Positions 25,053 through 33,300 of a stretch of 64,000 nucleotides of DNA are shown here, one piece after another. The notes beneath the pieces were generated by a model. It saw only the letters and a list, made by a program, of their open reading frames with translations. It had not been told where the DNA came from and did no database searches. Every line of letters starts with the position of its first letter. Within the stretch, counting starts at the first letter, position 1. Source of the DNA: Nitrosotalea sp. Its GTDB lineage: Archaea; Thermoproteota; Nitrososphaeria; Nitrososphaerales; Nitrosopumilaceae. The DNA lies in NCBI GenBank assembly GCA_023251795.1, contig JAHEYD010000003.1, positions 1 to 64,000 on the forward strand, written 5' to 3'. A program made the position numbers and the translations under genes.

Positions 25053-25239
25053 AAATGAAACAGTTTGGTCAACTCCTGAACCACCAAAGGATTTCAGATA
25101 TAAGAAATTCGCTAACGGGTCACTGAAATTATTAGTTGATAGAAATTCAGAGGAGTACGAACAGGGTTTCGAAGATGGTTACAAAGCGGCGATAAAGGAT
25201 ATAGAACGAAATGGGTATCAGGAACATTTTGACTTTTAG
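25045..25239 (+). CDS. Small hypothetical protein
   Basis: A 64-residue protein overlapping its neighbour by eight bases. It contains YEQGFEDGYKAAIKDI, a GFxDGYxAA-type helix seen in many small phage proteins. Function unknown. Confidence 0.55.
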   Translation: MNKNETVWSTPEPPKDFRYKKFANGSLKLLVDRNSEEYEQGFEDGYKAAIKDIERNGYQEHFDF

Positions 25240-25248
25240 GGGGAGATT

Positions 25249-25563
25249 ATGGATGGTTTGGTAACTATAACTTGCCCGTCGTGTTTCGGTGATGGTAGAT
25301 TAATGATTCTTAGGCGTGACAAAATTACCGCTGTCACTACATCACCACCTTACCAAGATGTAATTTGTGAGGTTTGCAATGGAGACGGCGAAGTAGAAAT
25401 AGAAATTGGACTCGATTACGTTTTCATACCGGACGAAGACGGTCATATCAGGGAATACTCGGAAGAGGACGCTCTTGACGCTTTAGAGAATTTGAATCGA
25501 GACAATATGATTAGCAAACGCGAGTATGATCTTGCGTTGAACATTTTAAGTGGTGGGCTATGA
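25249..25563 (+). CDS. DnaJ-type zinc-finger protein
   Basis: A 104-residue protein with paired CPSCFGDG and CEVCNGDG motifs (CxxCxGxG twice, residues about 9-16 and 40-47), the zinc module of DnaJ-like proteins, and an acidic helical C-terminal half. There is no J domain. Probably a protein-binding adaptor. A strong GGGGGAGATT site precedes the ATG. Confidence 0.65.
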   Translation: MDGLVTITCPSCFGDGRLMILRRDKITAVTTSPPYQDVICEVCNGDGEVEIEIGLDYVFIPDEDGHIREYSEEDALDALENLNRDNMISKREYDLALNILSGGL

Positions 25564-26918
25564 TAAAAGGACCATTTAACGAAGGAAGTCTTTCGAAGGC
25601 AATAACTGACGCCATCAAGGGAAATCAGCAGATCGAAAGAACCGGCTCCTACCAGCCATGGGCGAACGATATGATCATTTTCAAGAACCCTAGTGATAAC
25701 CATTGGGGGCTTGGTAAGGTTGCTGATGAAGTGAATTTGGCGAACGGGTTCCCGACTGTTCTTTCAGCGGCTGATATTAAGCAGAAAGCTATTACTCACT
25801 GCGCAGGCGATACCATTGATTTGCGCGAGCTTTACGAGCGTGGCCCCTATTTAGTATGGAATCTTGAGGGATACAGAACTTCAAGAGATCTGTGGAGAAT
25901 GATGGGGGATAACGATCTTGCGCAGGCCCACCACGTTAAATTACGCTCTATCTGCGCGGCTTTGGCTCTATCTACCGATTGGACTTCTTCACCAAGAACA
26001 TTGATTGCGTCGGAGCTTGTCCATTACGGACCAGCAGTGGTTACTGCTGCCGGTCCTTCAAAAGCGAAGGTTGTGCTTCCACCAGCCGTTGAAGGTGGGG
26101 TTAGGAAGACGTTCGATTTTGATTTTACTGGCCTACCGTCAACCGCTTGCTGTGGTGTTCGTTCTGCCAATACCAAACAAGAAGGAACCGCAGGTAAGAG
26201 CCCGGACCCGAAGAGAGACGGCCCGCCCGCTTGGAGAGATTGGCCCGGAGAGTTGACCTCAAAGCTGGTTTGGGATATCCTAACTCAACCTAAAAATTCT
26301 CAGGGAAGACCGCTTGAGGCTCGTGCCAACGCGTTAGCAAATCGTGGTGGCCTTGGGTTTTGGTTGCTCCCTGAGGAAGCTACGGTATTGAGGAAGGCTA
26401 GCCATGGCGACATGAATTGTATCATGATCGCTCTCGATTGGCTCAAGCAGGGTCTCCCGAGAAACCCGTTTAGAATTATCAGAAGTGATGATTACGTGAT
26501 TATGGCGTGTTTGTCTGCTCCCGGCGCTCCTACAGCTACGCTTTACGTTGTTGTTGTCGAAATAAAGACCGGTGTTCACAAGTTTATAGTAGCAGACCCC
26601 GGAGACCGTCATAATATTAAATCTGGTAATTGTCAGATAATCATTGCCGGTGGCACAATTACTTACAAGGTTCAGCGTGACGATAAATCGCTCCCTGCCG
26701 CTACTTATTCGCATCCAATCGTCAACATTTATTTGGACGTTGAATTCGGTGGCGCAGACAAGCGTTGGATCGTTCATTCCTCACCGCTTCCGGTACCGCC
26801 GCCACCTGTCGTGGACCCGCCGCCATCAGAGGAAAAACCGAAGTCGAATAACAGTGCGTTTATCGTTGGTGGGGCGGTTGTTCTTATTGTTGTCTTGGTA
26901 ATGGCATTAAGTTGCTAA
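25560..26918 (+). CDS. Hypothetical protein with C-terminal membrane anchor
   Basis: A 452-residue protein I do not recognise. A large soluble part (1-400) is followed by a proline-rich linker (PLPVPPPPVVDPPP) and one C-terminal membrane helix (IVGGAVVLIVVLVMAL). No catalytic motif is obvious. The C-terminal-anchor arrangement would leave the bulk of the protein in the cytoplasm or inside the virion. It overlaps its upstream neighbour by four bases. Confidence 0.6.
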   Translation: MIKGPFNEGSLSKAITDAIKGNQQIERTGSYQPWANDMIIFKNPSDNHWGLGKVADEVNLANGFPTVLSAADIKQKAITHCAGDTIDLRELYERGPYLVWNLEGYRTSRDLWRMMGDNDLAQAHHVKLRSICAALALSTDWTSSPRTLIASELVHYGPAVVTAAGPSKAKVVLPPAVEGGVRKTFDFDFTGLPSTACCGVRSANTKQEGTAGKSPDPKRDGPPAWRDWPGELTSKLVWDILTQPKNSQGRPLEARANALANRGGLGFWLLPEEATVLRKASHGDMNCIMIALDWLKQGLPRNPFRIIRSDDYVIMACLSAPGAPTATLYVVVVEIKTGVHKFIVADPGDRHNIKSGNCQIIIAGGTITYKVQRDDKSLPAATYSHPIVNIYLDVEFGGADKRWIVHSSPLPVPPPPVVDPPPSEEKPKSNNSAFIVGGAVVLIVVLVMALSC

Positions 26919-26929
26919 GGGGAATAAAA

Positions 26930-27022
26930 ATGAACGCGAAATTAATAACGTTTATTAATGTTCCATACGAACTAAGGTTGCAAGGCGGAAACTACGATGA
27001 GGAAAGAAAAATTAGGTCCTGA
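26930..27022 (+). CDS. Possible 30-residue ORF
   Basis: AAGGGGAATAAAA precedes ATG 26930 at ideal spacing, and the frame runs 30 codons, overlapping the start of the next gene in another frame. It may be a real micro-protein or a translational coupler for the gene at 26997. Confidence 0.35.
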   Translation: MNAKLITFINVPYELRLQGGNYDEERKIRS

Positions 27023-27659
27023 AGTCTACACGCCGATAAAACTGTTCGGCGTCGAGATTCCGCTTCCGCGTTGGGCAGTATGGTTAATTGCCGCCCTTAC
27101 CGTGGTTGGGTTTGGTGTGTTTCTTTTTAGACAATTCTACCCAGATAAGGTCGGTAAGATAGAAATAGCGGAATCGCAATTCCAGCAAATTAATGAATCT
27201 CAGAAGCACATATCTGAGCAACCGATAGCGCGAATCCAAGTATTTTCTGACCCGCGTGGTACGCTCGAAGCCCTGTTTTACGCTTCGGACGGTTGCTTGC
27301 TGGTTTCAAGGAAGTCAGTCCTTGGTAACACCGTAAACTTTTGGGTAATGGACCCCGCTAGGTTTTCAAATACCTCGCCTCCACCTAGTGGGGTTATCTC
27401 CCAAAACAGCGGTGTTGATATTACGTTCTCCTCACCGGCTTACGCGGGTGAAGCCCTTTGTTCAGGGAATTGTCTGAACCCGCACCCAGGAGTTTTTACT
27501 TGGTATGTTTCCGAGCAGAACGGTTGTTGGATGAAAGTGGTTAGGCAGTGGCCCGATGGTTGCTCCCATTTTCAGTGGTTTAATTCGTGTAGCGGTACTT
27601 GGGATACAAACCCAAATGGAACGCCAAAAATAACTTGGATTTGTTGTGTCGGTCACTAG
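26997..27659 (+). CDS. Single-pass membrane protein with Cys-rich C-terminal domain
   Basis: A 220-residue protein with one membrane helix at residues about 25-43 (WAVWLIAALTVVGFGVFLF) and a C-terminal domain with at least seven cysteines and many Trp (NGCWMKVV, GCSHFQWF, CSGTW, CC near the end). If the C-terminus is exported, the cysteines could form disulfides; if not, they could bind metal. It follows another membrane-anchored protein, so both may act at the host envelope. Not recognised. Confidence 0.6.
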   Translation: MRKEKLGPEVYTPIKLFGVEIPLPRWAVWLIAALTVVGFGVFLFRQFYPDKVGKIEIAESQFQQINESQKHISEQPIARIQVFSDPRGTLEALFYASDGCLLVSRKSVLGNTVNFWVMDPARFSNTSPPPSGVISQNSGVDITFSSPAYAGEALCSGNCLNPHPGVFTWYVSEQNGCWMKVVRQWPDGCSHFQWFNSCSGTWDTNPNGTPKITWICCVGH

Positions 27660-27668
27660 GAGATAAAA

Positions 27669-28010
27669 ATGTTGCCAGCAGGAAGATATTACGTTGGAGA
27701 TCTTTGCTACGTCGTAGAGGGCGATGATTGGGACAGGCTGTTAGATATCACTAATTTTGGAGACGGGGAATTTAAAATTGATGGTGTCCGTTTCGCTATT
27801 TACGGGACTATGTATGGTGATGGTACGTATATAGACGAACAAGGAAGAGACTACGACGTAGACTCTGGAACCATAGGTTGTATCCCGATCAGCTATACTA
27901 AGGGTGGAATTTCTGGTGGGCAAGAAATTTCGTTTGGTTCTTCTTTCCGTACCGGAGTAGAAGATGGTGAAATTTTCTTTGGCGACGTATCGATACAAAC
28001 GGATTTGTAA
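27669..28010 (+). CDS. Conserved small phage/bacterial protein (GxYYVGDLCYV family)
   Basis: A 113-residue protein with a pattern I recognise from many phages and bacteria: AGRYYVGDLCYVV at the start, YGTMYGDGTYIDEQG in the middle, then VDSGTIGCIPI. The role is unknown. A good AGGAGATAAAA precedes ATG 27669. The stop shares a base with the next start. Confidence 0.7.
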   Translation: MLPAGRYYVGDLCYVVEGDDWDRLLDITNFGDGEFKIDGVRFAIYGTMYGDGTYIDEQGRDYDVDSGTIGCIPISYTKGGISGGQEISFGSSFRTGVEDGEIFFGDVSIQTDL

Positions 28011-28216
28011 TGCCAGCCGGTGATTACCATTTACTATACCAACACGTTCTGCGTAATTCTCAAAATTACCGCAGCGAACCCGGTTGGGTATGCCCAAAAT
28101 GTGGGAAAGTATACAGCCCCGACGTGCTTGATTGTACCTCATGTAATATGACTGACTCTGTAAATAAAACGGCTATTTATTTTGATAATAGGGAATTTGA
28201 ACAACATGCTTTCTGA
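28010..28216 (+). CDS. Zinc-ribbon protein, paralogue of the gene at 2024
   Basis: A 68-residue protein with WVCPKCGKVYSP and a following CTSC (residues about 26-45). It shares this ribbon with the protein at 2024-2221. Likely a small adaptor; function unknown. Confidence 0.65.
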   Translation: MPAGDYHLLYQHVLRNSQNYRSEPGWVCPKCGKVYSPDVLDCTSCNMTDSVNKTAIYFDNREFEQHAF

Positions 28217-28841
28217 AATGGCTTACCCTGAAGGGTTTGACCCGCATACTTTGAAATCCATAAGGACATTCAAAGATAGATTGGCTTATGTTAAAGAGAA
28301 GCTTGGTAAATGGATGGGCAAAGGATCTTCTCGGGGAGTATTTCCTGTTGATAGTCGGAAAGTGTTAAAAATAGCTCTAAATAATAAAGGGTTGATCCAA
28401 AACGAAAGAGAAATCCTGAATTACCAACCAAATTACGGTATTTTGGCTGAGCTATTTGATTTTGACGAAGAATCGAATCTTTGGATCGAAATGGAAAAGT
28501 TGAGTAAGGCAAGTGATTCTAGTTTGCAGAAACACGGTGTTAGTAACTTTAGTGAATTATATTATATTCTGCAGAGCGAACACGAAAGAAGCACCGGGAA
28601 GATAAATCCCCATTCTTGGATAATGATTAAGAAATATAAGAATTTTAATAATGAGGACGATATTTGGGAAAACGAATTCTTGTCTGATTTATTAAGATTT
28701 TTAGTAGATTACGGTTTTTTGAAGTATTACCATGAATATTCATCAAGAGATAATTGGGGTGTCAATAGTTCCGGTGAAATGAAACTTCTTGATTTTGGGT
28801 ATGATGATGAAACAAACGAAGTTTATTTTGGGAATCGGTAA
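28206..28841 (+). CDS. Protein-kinase-like fold protein
   Basis: A 211-residue protein started at ATG 28206 behind AATAGGGA; a TTG at 28182 is less likely. It shows a compact kinase layout: GKGSSRGVF glycine loop, VLKIAL with the presumed ATP-binding Lys, REIL helix, WIEMEKL hinge, RDNWGV catalytic-loop-like segment and LLDFGYD metal-binding DFG. It is shorter than canonical kinases, like the kinase-like proteins of other large phages. Host-protein phosphorylation is possible but unproven. An AT-rich 115-base gap follows it. Confidence 0.7.
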   Translation: MLSEMAYPEGFDPHTLKSIRTFKDRLAYVKEKLGKWMGKGSSRGVFPVDSRKVLKIALNNKGLIQNEREILNYQPNYGILAELFDFDEESNLWIEMEKLSKASDSSLQKHGVSNFSELYYILQSEHERSTGKINPHSWIMIKKYKNFNNEDDIWENEFLSDLLRFLVDYGFLKYYHEYSSRDNWGVNSSGEMKLLDFGYDDETNEVYFGNR

Positions 28842-28958
28842 TATTGAAATCTATTACTAATTTGGGAATCCTTTTTTAAATATTGGCAGTAATTAACGAA
28901 AGGATTTTAGGGAGAGGTTGTAATACCACAAACAACAACTGCCGAAGGAGAAAATGGC

Positions 28959-29219
28959 ATGAACGTTGATATTCAGAATGTACCGACTTATCGCGCTACT
29001 CAGTTCGACAAGGACTTAACGCAGCGTCAGCTTCACACTATTTTGGACAATCTTTACAAGGTTCAGGATGCGCTTAGGAATCTTGGCCCGACCCCAATGG
29101 ATGTTAGCACCGGCGAAGCTTCTTCGTACGCTACAGCGGTTACGAACCTGAAGGCCGACATTACTACTGCAATTGGTAGAGTCCGTGTAACGATTGACGC
29201 GCTTCTAGACGTAGACTAA
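28959..29219 (+). CDS. Small helical protein before the head genes
   Basis: An 86-residue helical protein (ATG 28959, AAGGAG eight bases upstream; an ATG at 28954 gives only two codons). Gly-poor, with an Ala/Thr-rich C-terminal helix, possibly a small virion or chaperone protein. It precedes the capsid gene cluster. Confidence 0.6.
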   Translation: MNVDIQNVPTYRATQFDKDLTQRQLHTILDNLYKVQDALRNLGPTPMDVSTGEASSYATAVTNLKADITTAIGRVRVTIDALLDVD

Positions 29220-29248
29220 TTTTTAGATCCCCGGTCAGAGGATCAGTT

Positions 29249-29268
29249 GGGGGAGGGAAACCTCCCCC
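29249..29268 (+). terminator. GC-rich hairpin with GAAA tetraloop
   Basis: GGGGGAGG and CCTCCCCC pair perfectly around a GAAA tetraloop just after the gene ending at 29219. It is followed by GTTGTGT rather than a clean T run, so it may be a weak terminator or an mRNA-stabilising hairpin. Confidence 0.6.
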
Positions 29269-29277
29269 GTTGTGTAT

Positions 29278-29721
29278 ATGAGATATAACAAATTCGTCCA
29301 ACAAGAGATAATAAACGAGATATTCCCGCAAGAACTGTTATTGAACGTGTTGAACGGGAAATTACCTCCTGTACCAACCCCACTCCCAGAAGCAAATCAA
29401 ATAAGAAACAATTTAAATCCTGATGAACAAAGGTTTTGTGTTCTTCCCGGAGAACATATTTATGCAGACTTGAGAGTAGGTCTTCCTGACACTGCTTTCA
29501 CAGTTCGGTTTCCTTCCGGTTATAAAAAAGTGGCAAAACAGGAAGAGATCGAGAAAATATTAGAAATAGAACTACATCTTTCCAAAAGCCAAATATCATT
29601 GTTTATAAAATTTGCGTTTGCAAATAGAAGGATAGCATTCTGGCCTCATGAAATGGTAGTGAGAACTGTTGTCGTATTGACTGACAGACGTACTCAGAAG
29701 TCGGTCGAGTATTTTATTTAA
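29278..29721 (+). CDS. Hypothetical protein
   Basis: A 147-residue protein from ATG 29278 (GTG 29272 also in frame). The N-terminus MRYNKFVQQEIINE|I resembles the FEEIINE start of the giant protein. The rest is mixed alpha/beta with no recognised motif. It sits directly before the prohead protease gene. Confidence 0.55.
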   Translation: MRYNKFVQQEIINEIFPQELLLNVLNGKLPPVPTPLPEANQIRNNLNPDEQRFCVLPGEHIYADLRVGLPDTAFTVRFPSGYKKVAKQEEIEKILEIELHLSKSQISLFIKFAFANRRIAFWPHEMVVRTVVVLTDRRTQKSVEYFI

Positions 29722-29816
29722 CTGAAAATCATTTATTACTCATGGGAAACAAGGGATTTTGAAAATATTTAACGCGGAAAGGATTTACGCGAGGATATAA
29801 AACGGAAACGTATACT

Positions 29817-31040
29817 ATGAAAATTTGCGACGCCATACCGTTTAAATATCAGATAAGCGAAAGCAACGCCGAAGGACCGCTCCGCGTCCGTGGTATTTTC
29901 CAAAGGGCCGATGAGAAGAATGCGAACGGCAGAGTTTACCCAAGAAAGTTATGGGAAAAAATCCTAAGTTCCCAAGATATAGCGGAAACCGTCGAGCGTC
30001 GTCGTATGATTGGTGAAATAGACCACCCAATTGAAAGTGAAATGAAGCTTTCGAGGGCCGCTTTAATAATTACTGGTTTGAACTTAAACGAAAATAGCGA
30101 GATCGTTGGTGAATTTGAAGTTCTCCCAACGGAGCATGGAAAGCATTTGGAAAGTCTTTTGAAGGCTGGTGTTGAATGCGGAATCTCATCGCGTGGTGAG
30201 GGTTCCACCTTCCAGAAAGAAGGAATTGAGTATATAGCTGATGATTATAGACTCATGACTTTCGATGTGGTAGCTTCGCCATCAACCAGAGGAGCGTTTC
30301 CGAAAGTAGTTCAGGAAAGTGCACAATTGACAGAAACGGAAGAGGACAAAACTATGAAATTTGATGAAGTTCAGTCAAAAGTACAACAGATTACCCGTGT
30401 GAACCTATCGGAAACGACTGGTAACCAGCGCGCTGAAATACTTTCCTCTATTCCAACACTTATCGAGTCCTTGGATCGTGCTGTCATTGACGATCCGGGC
30501 TACAAGTCGTTGGCCGAGGGTTTGGTTGAGGAACTGCGTGACGTTAAGAAAACTCTTGAATCAAAGAGTGTTCCCCCAACCGTAGAGGCAAAGTCTGACG
30601 CGGCTGCCCAAGTAGTTGACGAAGTGGTTCGTCAGGCTTCGGGGCTAGTAAAGCTTGAGAAGATCAAGAGAGCAAAAGTTGTTAAGATTTTCAAGACGAA
30701 GCTTGCGGAAACCGCAAAGAAAAATAAAGAGCTTGCTGAAGAGAACGCTGTTCTTCGTAGCAAGTACGCCGCTTCTATTGCCGGTGGAGAAAAGCTTTTC
30801 GAGGGTTTCAAGAAAGTTTCTGCTGAGCTTAAGAAAATGAAAGCCGAAGGGGTTAAGAAGACTGTACCTGCCTCGGTAGTTGAAAGAAAGAGTAGCACTC
30901 GCGTTTCTAGGTTGGTAGAGGATTTGGCTACTTCTGCAGCAAATCGCCGCCCAATTCTAAAAGATAGGTCAGAATCAATTAACGAATCATCCGACCCGAT
31001 TTTCTCCAAGATGGAAAGTCAGTTGGGTCTGAGATATTAA
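29817..31040 (+). CDS. Prohead protease fused to scaffold (T4 gp21-like plus gp22-like)
   Basis: A 407-residue protein. Residues 1-165 match the T4 gp21 / U9-type prohead protease: GRVYPRKLW, GEIDHP with presumed catalytic His70, GISSRGEG with presumed Ser124/125, and FDVVASPS with Asp150. Residues 180-390 are a helical, Lys/Glu-rich scaffold-like region. Candidate self-cleavage sites of the [L/I]-x-E type lie at LTE173|T between protease and scaffold and at INE390|S before a 17-residue tail. In T4 these are separate genes; here they are fused, with a probable internal start at 30354. The protease would mature the capsid protein encoded next. Confidence 0.85.
   Translation: MKICDAIPFKYQISESNAEGPLRVRGIFQRADEKNANGRVYPRKLWEKILSSQDIAETVERRRMIGEIDHPIESEMKLSRAALIITGLNLNENSEIVGEFEVLPTEHGKHLESLLKAGVECGISSRGEGSTFQKEGIEYIADDYRLMTFDVVASPSTRGAFPKVVQESAQLTETEEDKTMKFDEVQSKVQQITRVNLSETTGNQRAEILSSIPTLIESLDRAVIDDPGYKSLAEGLVEELRDVKKTLESKSVPPTVEAKSDAAAQVVDEVVRQASGLVKLEKIKRAKVVKIFKTKLAETAKKNKELAEENAVLRSKYAASIAGGEKLFEGFKKVSAELKKMKAEGVKKTVPASVVERKSSTRVSRLVEDLATSAANRRPILKDRSESINESSDPIFSKMESQLGLRY
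30354..31040 (+). CDS. Nested scaffold protein from an internal start
   Basis: ATG 30354 (Met180 of the fused gene) is preceded by GGAAGAGGACAAAACT, a good ribosome binding site, exactly seven residues after the putative LTE173|T cleavage site. It would yield a 228-residue scaffold without the protease. Nested scaffold genes of this kind are known in lambda (Nu3 in C). Based on sequence context only. Confidence 0.55.
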   Translation: MKFDEVQSKVQQITRVNLSETTGNQRAEILSSIPTLIESLDRAVIDDPGYKSLAEGLVEELRDVKKTLESKSVPPTVEAKSDAAAQVVDEVVRQASGLVKLEKIKRAKVVKIFKTKLAETAKKNKELAEENAVLRSKYAASIAGGEKLFEGFKKVSAELKKMKAEGVKKTVPASVVERKSSTRVSRLVEDLATSAANRRPILKDRSESINESSDPIFSKMESQLGLRY

Positions 31041-31060
31041 TTTGTACAAGGAGATACAAA

Positions 31061-32464
31061 ATGGCTAATGCTGAAACAGCATATGGTGAATTACAGCAGC
31101 GCGGCCGTTTCCTCGCAGAGGGACGTTGGCGCAAGCTGGTAGGAAAGCTTCTTAGGAAGAACGAAGACAAGGCTATTATTACCGCTATTCTTCTGGAAAA
31201 CCAGAGGAAGTGGTTTAGCAATTTGACTGAAGACGTGAAGATGTTGAACGTAGGTTCGTTCGACCGTTTCGCGTTCCCAATGATTCGCGCCATTTACCCT
31301 AACTTGGTTGCCACTGATCTCGTATCGGTTCAGCCAATGCAGGGTCCGACTTCGCTGATCTTCTTCCTTGAGCAGCAATACGGCGTTACCAAGGGTAGCG
31401 CGGTTCAAGGTGCATCGGCTCTGTCGCCAATTAGCGGTCACCCCGGCCCGAGGGGCTTCTCGTCAGAATGGGTCGACCATGAGACTCTTGGTACTGGATC
31501 GACTGGCGACGACACTCCGACTATGGCTAACTTGGATTGGTTCCCTGTTCGCCCCGGTTCGGTAACTATTCACGTACTTCTTTCTACTGTTGACACGACC
31601 TACACAGACGACGGTAACGGTGGATTCACTGGTCTTGATGCTGGTACAATTGACTACGCAACTGGTCAGTTTACTGTGGCTCCGGACTTCCCAACTGCTC
31701 CGGATAACTTATCCGAGATTTGGGTTAAGTATCGTTACGTGTCAGAGGCTAATACCCTCCGTCCGAAGCTCGATATTACCCTGACTTCTACTCAGGTTAT
31801 GGCCGAGACTCACTCGATGGTAACCAACTGGAGCGTTGAATCAGAGCAGGACTTCAAGGCTGTTCACGGTCTTGACGCTCAGACAACTCTTATGTCACAG
31901 GTTGCTGAGAACATCCGCTTTGAGATCGACCGTGAAGTTATTGCCGACCTGTGGGATGCTGCTGGTGGTACTACTGGTACCGCAGACATAACTTGGGATT
32001 ACACTCCGCCAACCGGTGTTGACTTCTATCGTCACCAGTTGACCTTCATCAACAAGCTCGTTGAAGCTTCGAACTTGATCTTCGCTAACACCCGTGGTAA
32101 GGGCCGTGGAACTTGGCTCGTTTGCGGCGTGAACGTGGCGACGGTTATCGAAGCCCTGCCGGGATTCGTTCCTACGGATTACGGCGATGCAGAAGGTGTT
32201 GTGTTCATCGGTCAGCTTGGCTCACTGAAGATCTACAAGGATCCGTGGGCTGCTACTGATTGGGCGCTCATGGGTTATAAGGGCTCATCGTGGCTCAAGG
32301 CCGGTTACGTGTACGCTCCGTACGTACCGCTCTGGCGTACTCCTGTGATCACCCTGACCGACATTGCTCGTCGTGTCGGCTTAATGACCCGTTTCGCCAA
32401 GAAACTCATCAATGGTTACTACTACGTGACCGTTAACGTTGACAACTTCGGCGTTCTGTCGTAA
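31061..32464 (+). CDS. Major capsid protein (T4 gp23 family)
   Basis: A 467-residue protein. The segment MIRAIYPNLVATDLVSVQPMQ (split in the gene at residues about 72-92) aligns by eye with the gp23 region around its VRRAIPNL motif, and an ENQ-containing N-terminal helix also corresponds. Processing sites fit gp21-type maturation: LAE20|G and LTE57|D, the latter near the gp23 cleavage position (65 in T4). Codon choice is optimised and GC-richer than neighbours, as usual for the most expressed gene. A strong terminator hairpin follows. Confidence 0.92.
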   Translation: MANAETAYGELQQRGRFLAEGRWRKLVGKLLRKNEDKAIITAILLENQRKWFSNLTEDVKMLNVGSFDRFAFPMIRAIYPNLVATDLVSVQPMQGPTSLIFFLEQQYGVTKGSAVQGASALSPISGHPGPRGFSSEWVDHETLGTGSTGDDTPTMANLDWFPVRPGSVTIHVLLSTVDTTYTDDGNGGFTGLDAGTIDYATGQFTVAPDFPTAPDNLSEIWVKYRYVSEANTLRPKLDITLTSTQVMAETHSMVTNWSVESEQDFKAVHGLDAQTTLMSQVAENIRFEIDREVIADLWDAAGGTTGTADITWDYTPPTGVDFYRHQLTFINKLVEASNLIFANTRGKGRGTWLVCGVNVATVIEALPGFVPTDYGDAEGVVFIGQLGSLKIYKDPWAATDWALMGYKGSSWLKAGYVYAPYVPLWRTPVITLTDIARRVGLMTRFAKKLINGYYYVTVNVDNFGVLS

Positions 32465-32488
32465 ATAGCAGTTAGTGGTTTAACCTCT

Positions 32489-32533
32489 GGAGGGGGCGCA
32501 GGGCCAAATCGCCCGGCCCCCTCCAATCGTTTT
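32489..32533 (+). terminator. Terminator after the major capsid gene
   Basis: GGAGGGGGC (32489-32497) pairs with GCCCCCTCC (32516-32524), with an inner GGGC/GCCC pair, followed by AATCGTTTT. It would set off the capsid message from downstream genes. Confidence 0.8.
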
Positions 32534-32565
32534 AAAGAATATTGATACTAAAATGGGAGTATAGA

Positions 32566-33300
32566 ATGCCTTACAAATCAACATCGGATATTGACCCCGG
32601 AAAGCGTAAAGGAATGACGAAGCACGGGGCCGAGATTTATAAGAGCGCGTTTAACAACGCTCTCAAACAATACGGTGATGAAGCAAAGGCCCATGCTACT
32701 GCTAATGCCGCTGTAACAAAAGCGGGGGAGCGCAAGGAATCGGTTTTGGTTGAATATTCTGGCGTTTGCGCTAACTGTGGGCATGACGGAGCTTTGCACC
32801 GTGGTGGGAAATGCTTGCAGAGAAGGAGACTTGGTGGGCAATGTAGCTGCCATGGTTATACTAGTGAGAGCATTGAATCCACTTGGTCAGAAATTGTTGA
32901 GGACGAGGGAGAGAAGTGGATGCAGGATGTTCACCCGAAGAAAGGTGCTCTGCATAAGCAGTTAGGAATTCCTCAGGATGAAAAGATTCCAACCGATACT
33001 TTGAAGACCGCTGCCAAGAAGGGTGGATTGCTTGGTAAGAGGGCGAACTTGGCTCTTCGGTATCGTGGAGAATCTATTAACGTAACTAGATTAACAAATG
33101 AGCAGATTGACGTAGTGGCTAGGATGATAATTGGTGATTTAATTGGTAAATTTGATCTTGACGATATCTACACTTCTTATGGGAGAGTAAGAAGGTCAGG
33201 GAGGGTTTCTCTCCCGACAATGGACGAAGTTGATGAAGCATCATTCAGTTTACTCGAACAGGAAGTTCGTAATTTAATTATACAGATAGGGAGCATGTAA
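32566..33300 (+). CDS. Multidomain head-region protein: ChaB-like, zinc ribbon and KGALH domains
   Basis: A 244-residue protein from ATG 32566. Residues 1-57 resemble the ChaB family (AEIYKSAFNNALKQYG). Residues 64-100 are a Cys/His ribbon (CANCGHDG, CLQRR, CSC). Residues 113-170 hold the KGALHKQLGIPQDEKIP ... AAKKGG motif common in phage proteins. The rest is helical. The domains are separated by LVE63|Y and IVE112|D, [L/I]-x-E peptides like those in the giant genes, so processing by the prohead protease is plausible (inference). Confidence 0.7.
   Translation: MPYKSTSDIDPGKRKGMTKHGAEIYKSAFNNALKQYGDEAKAHATANAAVTKAGERKESVLVEYSGVCANCGHDGALHRGGKCLQRRRLGGQCSCHGYTSESIESTWSEIVEDEGEKWMQDVHPKKGALHKQLGIPQDEKIPTDTLKTAAKKGGLLGKRANLALRYRGESINVTRLTNEQIDVVARMIIGDLIGKFDLDDIYTSYGRVRRSGRVSLPTMDEVDEASFSLLEQEVRNLIIQIGSM

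Noticed and set aside
28865-28906. AATCCTTT...AAAGGATT inverted repeat as a terminator
   Set aside because: Loop of about 24 bases, AT-rich short stem and no T run after it; chance or a weak regulatory element.
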